A stretch of DNA of 64,000 bases from Bacteroidales bacterium (GTDB taxonomy: Bacteria > Bacteroidota > Bacteroidia > Bacteroidales > Marinilabiliaceae): contig JAKSLD010000001.1 of NCBI GenBank assembly GCA_024401395.1, positions 218,301-282,300 on the forward strand, in the 5' to 3' direction. Positions 7,601-16,296 of this stretch are shown here, piece after piece (within the stretch, counting starts at the first letter, position 1; each line of letters opens with the position of its first letter). The translations under genes were made by a program, and so were the position numbers. The notes under the pieces were generated by a model. The model was not told the DNA's origin. It did not search any database and was given only the letters and a program-made list of their open reading frames with translations.

Positions 7601-8986
7601 ATGAAGAATATTTGCTTATACTTTGAGCTGCACCAGCCAGTAAAGTTGCGTCGCTACCGTTTCTTCGATATTGGCAACGACCATTACTATTATGACGACT
7701 ATGCTAATGAGTCAAATATCAACAGACTAGCTCATACTTGCTACTTGCCTGCTAATCGTATCTTGCTCGATCTTATCAAGAAATACAAGGGTAAGTTCTC
7801 TGTTGCTTTCTCAATTTCAGGCACAATGCTCGACCAGTTGAAGCTTTATGCCCCTGAAGTTATCGACTCTTTCAAGGAATTGGCTAAGACTAAGCACGTA
7901 GAGTTCCTCGCCGAGACTTCTGCTCACTCTCTCGCTTCTCTCCGTAATCCTGAGGAGTTCAAGCGCCAGGTTGCGCAGCAGGTAAAAAATATCGAGGATA
8001 CTTTCGGACAGGTTCCAGTCGTATTCCGTAATACTGAACTTATCTATTCTGATTATATAGGAGAAGTTGTCTCTCAGATGGGCTTTAAGGCTATCCTTTC
8101 TGAAGGCGCTAAGCAGGTTTTGGGTTGGAAGTCTTCTAACTACCTCTACTGCAACGCTGTGGAGCCTCGCCTCAAGGTCTTGATGAAGAATTATGCTCTC
8201 TCTGACGATATCGCACTCCGTTTCTCTAACCAGGCTTGGGATTCTTGGCCATTGACAGCCGACAAGTTCAAGTCTTGGCTCGATGGTGTGCCAGCTAACG
8301 AGGAGGTAATCAACCTCTTCATGAATTACGAGGCTTTCGGTGGCGTTCATTCGCAGGAGAGCGGCATATTGAGTTTCCTCAGCTCTCTCCCACAGGTTGT
8401 TTTGTGCGACAAGAACTACGCTTTCACAACTCCTTCTAAGGCAGCAAGCGCTCTCCAGCCTGTAAGCGCAATTCACGTACCTAACCCTACTAGCTGGGTA
8501 GATGAGGAGCGCGACGTTACAGCTTGGCTCGGTAACGAAATGCAGAACGAGGCAGTCGACAAACTCTACGACCTCGTACCTCTCGTAGAGCAGTGTACAG
8601 ACCAGTCTCTCCTTAAGGATTGGCAGTACCTCCAAAGTTCAGACCATTTCTACTATATGGGAACTAAGTTCTTCGCTAACGGCGCTAGAGCTTACAACAA
8701 CCCATACCAGACCCCATACGAGGCTTTCATTAATTATATGAATGTCCTCACAGACTTTGCTCAGCGTCTCCGCCAGAGCGTACCTTCTGCTAACGTAGAG
8801 GTAGAGACTCTCCAAAAGACTATCGCTCAACAGCAGAAAGAGATTCAGGATTTGGAGAAGCAGCTCGTAAAAGCTGGTATCGCTACAAAGTCAGCAGTTA
8901 AGAAAACTACAACAAAATCTAAAAAAACTGAAGAGAAGGAACCTGCAAAGGCTACAACTCGTAAGCGTACAACAACAAAGAAATAA
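7601..8986 (+). CDS. GH57 alpha-amylase-like protein, probably lacking its acid/base Asp
   Basis: A 461-residue family GH57 protein. Residues 1-390 form the (beta/alpha)7 catalytic region: LYFELHQPVKLRR at the start, nucleophile region FRNTELIYSD with Glu146, and conserved region 4 reading LFMNYEAFGG. Most active members have LFMDYETFG here, so the acid/base Asp is Asn242 (codon AAT at 8324-8326). GH57 alpha-amylase-like proteins with incomplete catalytic residues are known in Bacteroidetes, so this may be a binding or regulatory protein rather than an amylase. The C-terminus is a coiled coil (about 405-435) plus a Lys/Thr-rich tail (VKKTTTKSKK). It is the third gene of the glycogen operon. 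Confidence 0.88.
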   Translation: MKNICLYFELHQPVKLRRYRFFDIGNDHYYYDDYANESNINRLAHTCYLPANRILLDLIKKYKGKFSVAFSISGTMLDQLKLYAPEVIDSFKELAKTKHVEFLAETSAHSLASLRNPEEFKRQVAQQVKNIEDTFGQVPVVFRNTELIYSDYIGEVVSQMGFKAILSEGAKQVLGWKSSNYLYCNAVEPRLKVLMKNYALSDDIALRFSNQAWDSWPLTADKFKSWLDGVPANEEVINLFMNYEAFGGVHSQESGILSFLSSLPQVVLCDKNYAFTTPSKAASALQPVSAIHVPNPTSWVDEERDVTAWLGNEMQNEAVDKLYDLVPLVEQCTDQSLLKDWQYLQSSDHFYYMGTKFFANGARAYNNPYQTPYEAFINYMNVLTDFAQRLRQSVPSANVEVETLQKTIAQQQKEIQDLEKQLVKAGIATKSAVKKTTTKSKKTEEKEPAKATTRKRTTTKK

Positions 8987-8998
8987 ACAAAATACGTC

Positions 8999-9010
8999 AA
9001 CAACGTAAAT
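8999..9010 (+). promoter_or_regulatory. Repeated leader motif before phosphorylase gene
   Basis: Second exact copy of AACAACGTAAAT (see 7578), here abutting the ATG at 9011. Confidence 0.5.
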
Positions 9011-11554
9011 ATGGAAATAACAAAAAACTTTGCGCCATCTTCCGAACCACAATGGAAGTCGATTATCGTTAAATCGAAACTCCCTAAGGAGTTGGCTTGT
9101 CTTCATGAGATTTCACGCAACCTCTGGTGGTGCTGGAACTATGAGGCTATTGAACTTTTCGAGTCTATTGATCTCGAGTTGTGGGAAGAGGTAGAGAAAA
9201 GCCCTATCCTCCTCCTTGAGAAGGTGTCTTACGCACGCCTCAGCGAACTCGCTAACAACGCCTCTTTCGTTGCAAGATTGAATGGTTTGTATGCTAAATT
9301 CCAGGCATACATGAGCCAGCCATTTGAATACGCTCCTTCTATCGCATACTTCTCTATGGAGTATGGTCTATCTAATATCTTGAAGATCTACTCTGGTGGT
9401 CTCGGCATCCTCGCAGGTGACTACCTCAAGGAGGCTTCTGACTCTCGCGTTAACATGACTGCTGTCGGCTTGCTCTACCGTTACGGTTACTTCAAGCAGA
9501 CTCTCTCTATGAACGGTGAGCAGCAGGCTATCTACGAGCCACAGGAGTTCCAGACATTGCCTATCGAAGAGGTTCGCGACGCTAACGGCGCTCTCCTCTT
9601 CATCCCTATCAACATGCCAGGCCGTCAGGTTCAGCTCAAGGTTTGGAAGGCTCAGGTAGGTAGAATTTCTCTCTACTTGCTTGATACTGACCACCCAATG
9701 AACAACCCTGAGGACCGTCCTATCACACACGCTCTCTACGGCGGTGACTGGGAGAACCGTCTCAAGCAGGAGATGATTCTCGGTATGGGTGGCGTTCGCC
9801 TCCTCAACGCTCTCGGCGTTCAGGCCGACGTTTACCACTGTAACGAGGGCCACGCTGCTCTCCTCAATGTTCAGCGTCTCATCGACTACACCGACAAGGG
9901 CTTGTCTTTCGCAGAGTCTCTCGAACTTGTAAAGGCTACTTCGCTCTTTACTACACACACACCAGTACCTGCTGGTCACGATAAGTTCGACGAGGGTCTC
10001 TTCTCTAAGTATATGTACCATGTTCCTGAGTTGCTCAGCATCTCTTGGGAGGATTTCATGAAACTCGGTCGCGATTTCGACGGCAAGTTCTCTATGTCTG
10101 TCCTCGCAGCTTATACTTCTCAGGAAATGAACGGCGTAAGCTGGTTGCATGGTGAGGTTTCTAAGAAGATGTTCAAGCACCTCTGGCCAGGTTATACTGC
10201 CGACGAACTCCATGTTAACTATGTTACAAATGGTGTTCACTACGGCACATGGACAGCTAGCGAGATGCAGCGCTTCTACGAGGAGAACCTCCACCCAGAT
10301 TTGATGAAGGATGTCTCTAACAAGGCATACTGGGATAAGATTTACCAAGTTGACGACGCAGCTATCTGGACTGTTCGTAAGCGTCTTAAGAAGAAGCTCT
10401 TCGACTATATCAAGTCTCGTAAGGTCAACAACCTCCAGTCTAACCCTGACCCATCGCGCGTTATCGAGGTTCTCGAGGGTATCCGTCAGAACGCTCTCAC
10501 TATCGGTTTCGCTCGCCGTTTCGCTACATACAAGCGCGCTCACCTCTTGTTCTCTGATCTCGACCGTTTGGCTAAGATCGTTAACAACCCTGAGCGTCCA
10601 GTTCAGTTCATCTTCGCTGGTAAAGCTCACCCTGCTGATGGCGGCGGTCAGGCTTTGATCAAGAACATCGTAGAGATTTCTCACCGCCCAGAGTTCCTCG
10701 GCAAGATCATCTTCCTCGAGAACTATGACATGGAGTTGGCTCGCCGTCTCGTAAGTGGTGTCGACGTTTGGATGAATATGCCTACACGTCCACTCGAGGC
10801 ATCTGGTACTTCTGGCCAGAAGGCAGAACTCAATGGCGTATTGAACTTCTCCGTTCTTGACGGTTGGTGGTACGAAGGCTATAAGGAGGGCGCTGGTTGG
10901 GCTCTTACTGATAAGCAGACATACGAGGATCACAAGTATCAGGATGAACTCGATGCCGCAACTATCTACTACACTCTCGAGAACGAGATTATCCCATTGT
11001 ACTACGATCAGACAAACGACGTACCAAAGGGTTGGGTTCAGTATATCAAGAACTCTATCGCTCGTATCGCTCCTGAGTTCACAACAAAGAGAATGATCAC
11101 TGATTATCTCCAGCGCTTCTATATCCCTCAGGCTCGCCGTTCAGCTGTCCTCAAGGCAGATGATTGCAAGGCTGTTAAGGATTTGGCTAAGTGGAAGGAC
11201 CTCGTTCGTTCTACATGGGATCAAATCGAAATCGTCTCTGTAGATATGCCAAATATCGGCAAGGAGGTTCTCGGCCTCGGCGATACATACAACATCTCTG
11301 TTACTGTCGACAAGAAGAATCCTGACGTAGAACTCGGAATGGAGCTCGTATTCGCTACAGGTTCTGACAACAATAACATGAAGATTGTTAACTCTGAGCC
11401 ATTCTCATTGGTTAAGACTGAGGGTTGTATCTCTACTTATACTGTATCTCTCGGCTTGAACTTCCCTGGTGTATTCAAGTTCGGCGTACGTATCTACCCA
11501 GCTAACAACCTTCTCCCACACAAGCAGGATTTCCCATTGCTTAAGTGGATCTAA
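9011..11554 (+). CDS. glgP: Alpha-glucan (glycogen) phosphorylase
   Basis: Releases glucose-1-phosphate from alpha-1,4-glucan. This is an 847-residue GT35 protein of the short-phosphorylase subgroup with an N-terminal DUF3417-like region (LPKELACLHEISRNLWWCWN). Diagnostic segments: AYFSMEYGLSNILKIYSGGLGILAGD, THTPVPAGHDKF, NYVTNGVHYGTW, FARRFATYKRAHLLF, and EASGTSGQKAELNG, where Lys604 lies at the pyridoxal-phosphate-binding lysine. It is the last gene of the operon with the debranching enzyme, the GT4 synthase-like protein and GH57; a terminator follows at 11581. Codon choice (CTC, GCT, CGT) suggests strong expression. Confidence 0.96.
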   Translation: MEITKNFAPSSEPQWKSIIVKSKLPKELACLHEISRNLWWCWNYEAIELFESIDLELWEEVEKSPILLLEKVSYARLSELANNASFVARLNGLYAKFQAYMSQPFEYAPSIAYFSMEYGLSNILKIYSGGLGILAGDYLKEASDSRVNMTAVGLLYRYGYFKQTLSMNGEQQAIYEPQEFQTLPIEEVRDANGALLFIPINMPGRQVQLKVWKAQVGRISLYLLDTDHPMNNPEDRPITHALYGGDWENRLKQEMILGMGGVRLLNALGVQADVYHCNEGHAALLNVQRLIDYTDKGLSFAESLELVKATSLFTTHTPVPAGHDKFDEGLFSKYMYHVPELLSISWEDFMKLGRDFDGKFSMSVLAAYTSQEMNGVSWLHGEVSKKMFKHLWPGYTADELHVNYVTNGVHYGTWTASEMQRFYEENLHPDLMKDVSNKAYWDKIYQVDDAAIWTVRKRLKKKLFDYIKSRKVNNLQSNPDPSRVIEVLEGIRQNALTIGFARRFATYKRAHLLFSDLDRLAKIVNNPERPVQFIFAGKAHPADGGGQALIKNIVEISHRPEFLGKIIFLENYDMELARRLVSGVDVWMNMPTRPLEASGTSGQKAELNGVLNFSVLDGWWYEGYKEGAGWALTDKQTYEDHKYQDELDAATIYYTLENEIIPLYYDQTNDVPKGWVQYIKNSIARIAPEFTTKRMITDYLQRFYIPQARRSAVLKADDCKAVKDLAKWKDLVRSTWDQIEIVSVDMPNIGKEVLGLGDTYNISVTVDKKNPDVELGMELVFATGSDNNNMKIVNSEPFSLVKTEGCISTYTVSLGLNFPGVFKFGVRIYPANNLLPHKQDFPLLKWI

Positions 11555-11580
11555 TCTGATTTATATCAATCTCAGATACC

Positions 11581-11617
11581 GAGCGCATCCCAAAAGGATG
11601 CGCTCTTTTTTTATCTC
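11581..11617 (+). terminator. Terminator of the glycogen operon
   Basis: Perfect 10-bp stem GAGCGCATCC/GGATGCGCTC with loop CAAAA and a run of T, 26 bases after the glgP stop. Confidence 0.95.
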
Positions 11618-11637
11618 TACTTCTATACTCGCTAAAT

Positions 11638-11721
11638 AAAAAAACTGCGAGCAACAAGGGACTTCCCTTATACTAGAAAGGACATAGGAAGGACTCAAGA
11701 AGAACATACGAAGGACACAAA
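11638..11721 (+). repeat. Dispersed 11-bp-phased element, copy C
   Basis: A-tract, head CTGCGAGCAAC at 11645-11655, then six units in exact 11-bp register: AAGGGACTTCC, CTTATACTAGA, AAGGACATAGG, AAGGACTCAAG, AAGAACATACG, AAGGACACAAA. This is the longest array in the window. It sits between the glgP terminator and the 3' end of a convergent gene. Confidence 0.92.
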
Positions 11722-11808
11722 AACCTATCTTCTCCTACCCAAAAATAGCAATTGAAATTCTCCTCTCCCTGTGTTAATGGATTTCCAACCCGAACCACTA
11801 ATACGAAG

Positions 11809-11840
11809 TTAGGGATTAGGGATTAGGGATTAGGAATTAG
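11809..11840 (+). repeat. Tandem TTAGGGA heptamers
   Basis: Three TTAGGGA units, one TTAGGAA and a partial TTAG. It is the same TAGGRAT family as the array at 2254 and ends 10 bases short of the stop codon of the convergent gene at 11851. Confidence 0.9.
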
Positions 11841-11850
11841 TTAAAAACAA

Positions 11851-12240
11851 TCAGAAATCAATCGTGGCGTCAATACCAGTGGCCTGTGGCAAGTTCAGAT
11901 ACTTCTCATAAAACTGAACCAATTCAGAATAATTGAGCTTGATTTTCGTAGGACGCATCAGATACATACGTACGTGCCTACTCGATGATGTATGCAAATC
12001 TACTAGATGCAACCCTTTTATCTTCAAAAAATAATCCAATAGCTGGATTCTGTTGTATTTACCCTTAGTCAGTTTTATTAAATCCTGCACAACAGGCTCC
12101 CTCTGCGATGCCCCCTCAGGAAACAAAACAGACATCAATTCCGACATGGCAGTTCTCTCTCTAAAATTGATATACAGATAACGGAACCACACCACCATTG
12201 GAACAATCAACACTAATATGGCAAACACATAATAGAACAC
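11851..12240 (-). CDS. Small membrane-anchored protein of unknown function
   Basis: A 129-residue protein not recognised as any family. One N-terminal transmembrane helix (FYYVFAILVLIVPMVVWFRY, about 2-21) is followed by a soluble, probably cytoplasmic part with ASQREPVVQDLIKLTKGKYNR, which looks helical, and a C-terminal LNYSELVQFYEKYLNLPQA. It lacks cysteines and catalytic signatures. It is convergent with glgP and divergent from ileS, whose promoter region lies in the 170-base gap. Its 3' end abuts the heptamer array. The start ATG at 12240 is the only good one. Confidence 0.65.
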   Translation of the reverse strand: MFYYVFAILVLIVPMVVWFRYLYINFRERTAMSELMSVLFPEGASQREPVVQDLIKLTKGKYNRIQLLDYFLKIKGLHLVDLHTSSSRHVRMYLMRPTKIKLNYSELVQFYEKYLNLPQATGIDATIDF

Positions 12241-12308
12241 GTAGCCCTTTGAGTATTACAATGTTGCGAAAAGTTAGCCGATAGTGCTGAAAATAGGATT
12301 TCATTCAC

Positions 12309-12316
12309 TACCTTTG
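12309..12316 (+). promoter_or_regulatory. -7 box of ileS promoter
   Basis: TACCTTTG matches TAnnTTTG; the ileS ATG is 94 bases downstream, implying a leader of about 85-90 bases. No clear -33 box. Confidence 0.6.
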
Positions 12317-12410
12317 CAGTGCAAAAATAGTAACTTAAGGTGAGTTGTAGAAATCTTTCACTGAATTTTTACAACTTTCACAAAGCAAAATATTTTCCAG
12401 AAGTAGTATA

Positions 12411-15400
12411 ATGAAAAAAAGATTCGCTGAATACAAGGGATTGGATCTCGCAGGCATCAACCGCGAGGTGCTCGCAAAGTGGCAGAAGAATAACACTTTT
12501 GAGTCGAGCGAAAAGGAACGCGCCGGCGCTCCAAAGTACGTATTCTTTGATGGACCTCCATCTGCAAACGGTCGTCCAGGTATTCACCACGTAATGGCTC
12601 GTACCATTAAGGACTGCTTCTGCCGTTACAAGACATTGCAAGGTTTCGACGTAAAGCGTAAGGCTGGTTGGGATACTCACGGTCTCCCTGTCGAACTCGG
12701 CGTCGAGAAAAGCCTGGGGATCACTAAGGAGGATATCGGAAAGAAAATTTCTGTCGACGATTATAATGCAGCTTGCCGTAAGGATGTAATGAAATATATC
12801 GACCTCTGGGGCAAACTGACTGATGATATGGGCTACTGGATCGACATGGATGACCCATACATCACATACGACAACCGTTATATCGAGTCGTGCTGGTGGC
12901 TCCTCAAGCAGCTCTACCAAAAGAACCTCTTATATAAGGGCTATACTATCCAGCCTTACTCTCCTGCTGCAGGTACAGGTCTTTCTACTCACGAGCTCAA
13001 CCAGCCTGGTTGCTATCGCGACGTAAAGGATACTACAATGACGGCTCAGTTCAAGATGATCCGCGACGCGAAGTCCGAGGCGTTGTTCGCTCTCTGCGAC
13101 GCTCCTCTCTACACTCTCGCGTGGACTACTACTCCTTGGACTTTGCCTTCAAATACTGCTCTCTGCGTTGGCGAGAAGATTGAGTATGTACTCGTTCGTA
13201 CTTTCAACCCATATACAGCTGAACCAATGTGTGCTATCCTCGCTAAGGATAGACTCTCAGCATACCTCGCTCCAGAGGGCGCTGAGATGGAAATGACATA
13301 CGCTGCAGGCGACAAGAAGGTGCCATACCGCATCCTCGGCTCTTATATGGGCAAGGAACTTATCGGCATGAAGTATGAACAGCTTATGCCTATGGTTAAG
13401 CTCGAGGGTAAGGCCTTCGAGGTTATCTCTGGCGACTATGTTACTACTTCCGACGGTACTGGTATCGTACATATCGCTCCTGTATTCGGTGCCGATGATG
13501 CTAAGGTCGCTAAGAACTACGGTATCGAGGCTCTTATGGTAATGGACGCCGACGGTAAGATGGTTCCTATGGTCGATAAGCGCGGTCGTATTATGCCTCG
13601 CACTGATATGGACCAGGATTTCGTCGCTAAGTTCATCAATGCCGACCAGTATGCTGAGTGGGAGGGTCGCTTCGTAAAGAATGCTTATGACGAGAACCTC
13701 ACAGATAAGGATGCTACAATAGATATCGATATCTCTGTAAGTCTCAAGGCTCAGAACAAGGCGTTCAAGATCGAGAAGCACGTTCACTCTTACCCTCACT
13801 GCTGGAGAACAGATAAGCCTGTCCTCTACTACCCTCTTGATTCATGGTTCATCAAGACAACTGCTGTTCGCGAGCGCTTGATCGAACTCAATAATACTAT
13901 CACATGGAAGCCTGCTTCTACAGGTAGCGGCCGTTTCGGCAACTGGCTCGAGAATCTTCAGGACTGGAACCTCTCGCGTTCTCGTTACTGGGGTACTCCT
14001 CTCCCAATCTGGCGCACAGAGGATGGCAAGGAGGAGATCTGCATCGGTTCTATGGAGGAACTCATGGCAGGCATCGAGGCATCTATTAAGGCTGGCTTCA
14101 TGACTGAGAACCCTTACAAGAACTTTAAGGTGGGCGATATGAGCGCTGCTAACTACGCTCCTGAGAATATCGACCTCCACCGCCCTTATATCGATGGTGT
14201 AATCTTGGTAAGCCCAAGTGGGAAGCCTATGCGTCGCGAGCCAGACCTCATCGATGTTTGGTTTGATTCGGGAGCTATGCCTTATGCTCAATACCATTAC
14301 CCATTCGAGCACAAGGACGACCTTCCTTTCCCAGCTGATTTCATTGCTGAGGGTGTCGACCAGACCCGTGGCTGGTTCTTTACTCTCCACGCTATAGCAA
14401 CAATGTGCTTCGACAGCGTAGCTTTCAAGAATGTTATTTCTAATGGTCTCGTTCTCGACAAGAATGGCAACAAGATGTCTAAGCGCCTTGGTAATGCTAT
14501 CGACCCATTTGAGTGCCTCGGCGCTCAGGGTGCCGACGCTGTAAGATGGTATATGATTACCAATTCTCAGCCTTGGGATAACCTTAAGTTCGACATAGCT
14601 GGTGTAGACGAGGTTAAGAGAAAGTATTTCGGTACTCTCTATAATACATATTCGTTCTTTGCACTCTACGCCAATATCGATGGGTTCACAGGCAATGAGC
14701 CATTGGTTCCCGTAGAGAAACGCCCAGAAATTGACCGTTGGATTATCTCTCTCCTCAACTCTCTTGTAGCAGAGGTTCAGGATGCAATGGAGAATTACGA
14801 GCCTACACGCGCTGGTCGCGCTATTCAGGATTTCGTACTCGAGAGCTTGTCTAACTGGTATGTTCGCCTCAACCGTAAGCGTTTCTGGGGTGGCGATTTG
14901 AATGAGGATAAGTTGGCTGCCTACCAGACTCTCTTCGAGTGTCTCAAGAAGGTAGCTATCATGTCTGCTCCTATCGCTCCATTCTTCTCTGATAGACTAT
15001 ATGTTGACCTTCTAGGATTGGAGGACAACGCTCACAATACAGTTCATCTGGCAGACTTCCCTAAGGTTGAGACTAATCTTATCGACAAGGCACTCGAGCA
15101 GCGTATGGGTTATGCCCAGAGCCTCTCAAGTATGATTCTTGCCCTCCGTCGTAAGGTAAGCATCAAGGTACGTCAGCCATTGAACAAGATTATGCTCCCT
15201 ATCCTCGACGAGCAGTTCCAGGCACAGGTAGATCTCGTCAAGAATCTTATCCTTACCGAGGTTAACGTTAAGGAACTTGAGTACCTCACAGATACAGAGG
15301 GTGTACTTGTTAAGCGTATCAAGCCTAACTTCAAGACACTTGGTCCTAAGTATTCTAAGCAGATGAAGGCAATTGCCGCTGAGGTAGCTAAGATGACATC

Positions 15401-15839
15401 TCACGATATCGCAGTTTTCGAGAAGACAGGGGCATTTGAACTTACACTTCCTGATGCTACAAAGATTGTTCTTGCTCCAGAGGACGCAGAGATCCAGAGC
15501 GAGGATATCCCAGGATGGCTTGTTGCAAATGAGGGTGCATTGACTGTAGCTCTCGACATCAACGTGACTCCAGAATTGAAGGAAGAAGGTATCGCGCGTG
15601 AACTTATCAACCGCATACAGAACCTCCGTAAGGATTCCGGGTTTGATGTTACAGACAAGATTACGGTCAAGATATCTCGTAACGCTTCAACAGATGCTGC
15701 TATCGAAAAGCACGCTGAGTATATCGGTTCACAGACTTTGGCTACAAGTGTAACACTTGCCGATGCTGCAGAGCTGAACAACGCTCAAGAGGTAGAAATC
15801 GATGAAGAAGTAAAACTAATGATAGAGGTTAAGCGCTAA
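12411..15839 (+). CDS. ileS: Isoleucyl-tRNA synthetase, GXHH variant
   Basis: Charges tRNA-Ile in the cytoplasm. The 1142-residue product has an N-terminal class I core with DGPPSANGRPGIHHVMART, a CP1 editing domain (TPWTLPSNTALCV and GTGIVHIAPVFGADD, about 240-380), KMSKR (Lys688) and a long anticodon and C-terminal region. Size and sequence suggest the eukaryote-like type 2. The usual HIGH-type motif is swapped: residues 57-60 are Gly-Ile-His-His (codons at 12579-12590), the GXHH form associated with mupirocin hyper-resistance in type 2 IleRS. A DksA-like gene and lspA follow, an order that I recall being common in Bacteroides. A stem-loop spans the stop codon. Confidence 0.97.
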   Translation: MKKRFAEYKGLDLAGINREVLAKWQKNNTFESSEKERAGAPKYVFFDGPPSANGRPGIHHVMARTIKDCFCRYKTLQGFDVKRKAGWDTHGLPVELGVEKSLGITKEDIGKKISVDDYNAACRKDVMKYIDLWGKLTDDMGYWIDMDDPYITYDNRYIESCWWLLKQLYQKNLLYKGYTIQPYSPAAGTGLSTHELNQPGCYRDVKDTTMTAQFKMIRDAKSEALFALCDAPLYTLAWTTTPWTLPSNTALCVGEKIEYVLVRTFNPYTAEPMCAILAKDRLSAYLAPEGAEMEMTYAAGDKKVPYRILGSYMGKELIGMKYEQLMPMVKLEGKAFEVISGDYVTTSDGTGIVHIAPVFGADDAKVAKNYGIEALMVMDADGKMVPMVDKRGRIMPRTDMDQDFVAKFINADQYAEWEGRFVKNAYDENLTDKDATIDIDISVSLKAQNKAFKIEKHVHSYPHCWRTDKPVLYYPLDSWFIKTTAVRERLIELNNTITWKPASTGSGRFGNWLENLQDWNLSRSRYWGTPLPIWRTEDGKEEICIGSMEELMAGIEASIKAGFMTENPYKNFKVGDMSAANYAPENIDLHRPYIDGVILVSPSGKPMRREPDLIDVWFDSGAMPYAQYHYPFEHKDDLPFPADFIAEGVDQTRGWFFTLHAIATMCFDSVAFKNVISNGLVLDKNGNKMSKRLGNAIDPFECLGAQGADAVRWYMITNSQPWDNLKFDIAGVDEVKRKYFGTLYNTYSFFALYANIDGFTGNEPLVPVEKRPEIDRWIISLLNSLVAEVQDAMENYEPTRAGRAIQDFVLESLSNWYVRLNRKRFWGGDLNEDKLAAYQTLFECLKKVAIMSAPIAPFFSDRLYVDLLGLEDNAHNTVHLADFPKVETNLIDKALEQRMGYAQSLSSMILALRRKVSIKVRQPLNKIMLPILDEQFQAQVDLVKNLILTEVNVKELEYLTDTEGVLVKRIKPNFKTLGPKYSKQMKAIAAEVAKMTSHDIAVFEKTGAFELTLPDATKIVLAPEDAEIQSEDIPGWLVANEGALTVALDINVTPELKEEGIARELINRIQNLRKDSGFDVTDKITVKISRNASTDAAIEKHAEYIGSQTLATSVTLADAAELNNAQEVEIDEEVKLMIEVKR

Positions 15840-15854
15840 TTGCAGCGCTTAACC
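15827..15854 (+). other. Perfect stem-loop across the ileS stop codon
   Basis: GGTTAAGCGC (15827-15836) pairs with GCGCTTAACC (15845-15854) around an 8-base loop that starts with the TAA stop. No T-tract follows, so it is unlikely to be a simple terminator; mRNA 3'-end protection or uncoupling from the next gene is possible. Confidence 0.7.
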
Positions 15855-15900
15855 ATATTATATAAACTACCATTTTTACTCACACTAATTTTTTAAGCTT

Positions 15901-16275
15901 ATGGAGAAGACTAGATACTCTGATGAAGAGCTCGAGGAGTTCAAGGCAGTAATTTTAGAGAAGTTAGAGAAAGCAAAGAGCGACTATGAGCTTTTCAAAA
16001 ACGACATTACGCATGGTGATGGCAATGACACACAAGACACATCTCCTACATTCCACGTATTGGAAGAGGGAGCATCTGTACTCTCCAAGGAGGAGTCGGG
16101 CCGTCTTGCACAGCGTCAGCAGAAGTTCATCCAGAGCCTACAGGCAGCGCTCGTTCGTATTGAGAATAAGACATACGGCGTATGCCGTGTAACAGGGAAA
16201 CTCATTCCAAAGGAGCGTCTTCTCGCTGTACCTCACGCTACACTTAGCATTGAGGCGAAGAATAAGCAGAATTAA
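15901..16275 (+). CDS. TraR/DksA-family protein with degenerate zinc finger
   Basis: A 124-residue DksA-like protein, expected to act on RNA polymerase through its secondary channel. Residues 5-85 form the charged coiled coil (SDEELEEFKAVILEKLEKAKSDY onward). The C-terminal zinc-finger segment reads YGVCRVTGKLIPKERLLAVPHATLSIEAK: it keeps the fold signature, but only one of the four zinc cysteines remains. This appears usual for Bacteroidetes homologues. It lies between ileS (61 bases) and lspA (21 bases), probably co-transcribed with them. Confidence 0.88.
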   Translation: MEKTRYSDEELEEFKAVILEKLEKAKSDYELFKNDITHGDGNDTQDTSPTFHVLEEGASVLSKEESGRLAQRQQKFIQSLQAALVRIENKTYGVCRVTGKLIPKERLLAVPHATLSIEAKNKQN

Positions 16276-16296
16276 TTTTTAGCGACATATCAGAAA

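Noticed and set aside
10311..10933. Long opposite-strand and alternative-frame open frames inside glgP, ileS, GH36 and korA.
   Set aside because: They are shadows of strongly biased codon use in highly expressed genes and have no family resemblance.
11638..11676. AAGGGACTTCCCTT palindrome in copies C, F and H considered as a transcription terminator.
   Set aside because: The stem is only six pairs with a two-base loop and no T-run, each locus may already have a better terminator, and other copies lack the palindrome.
11809..11840. TTAGGGA repeats suggesting a telomere-like end.
   Set aside because: Only four and a half units, internal in a bacterial chromosome, heptameric rather than hexameric.
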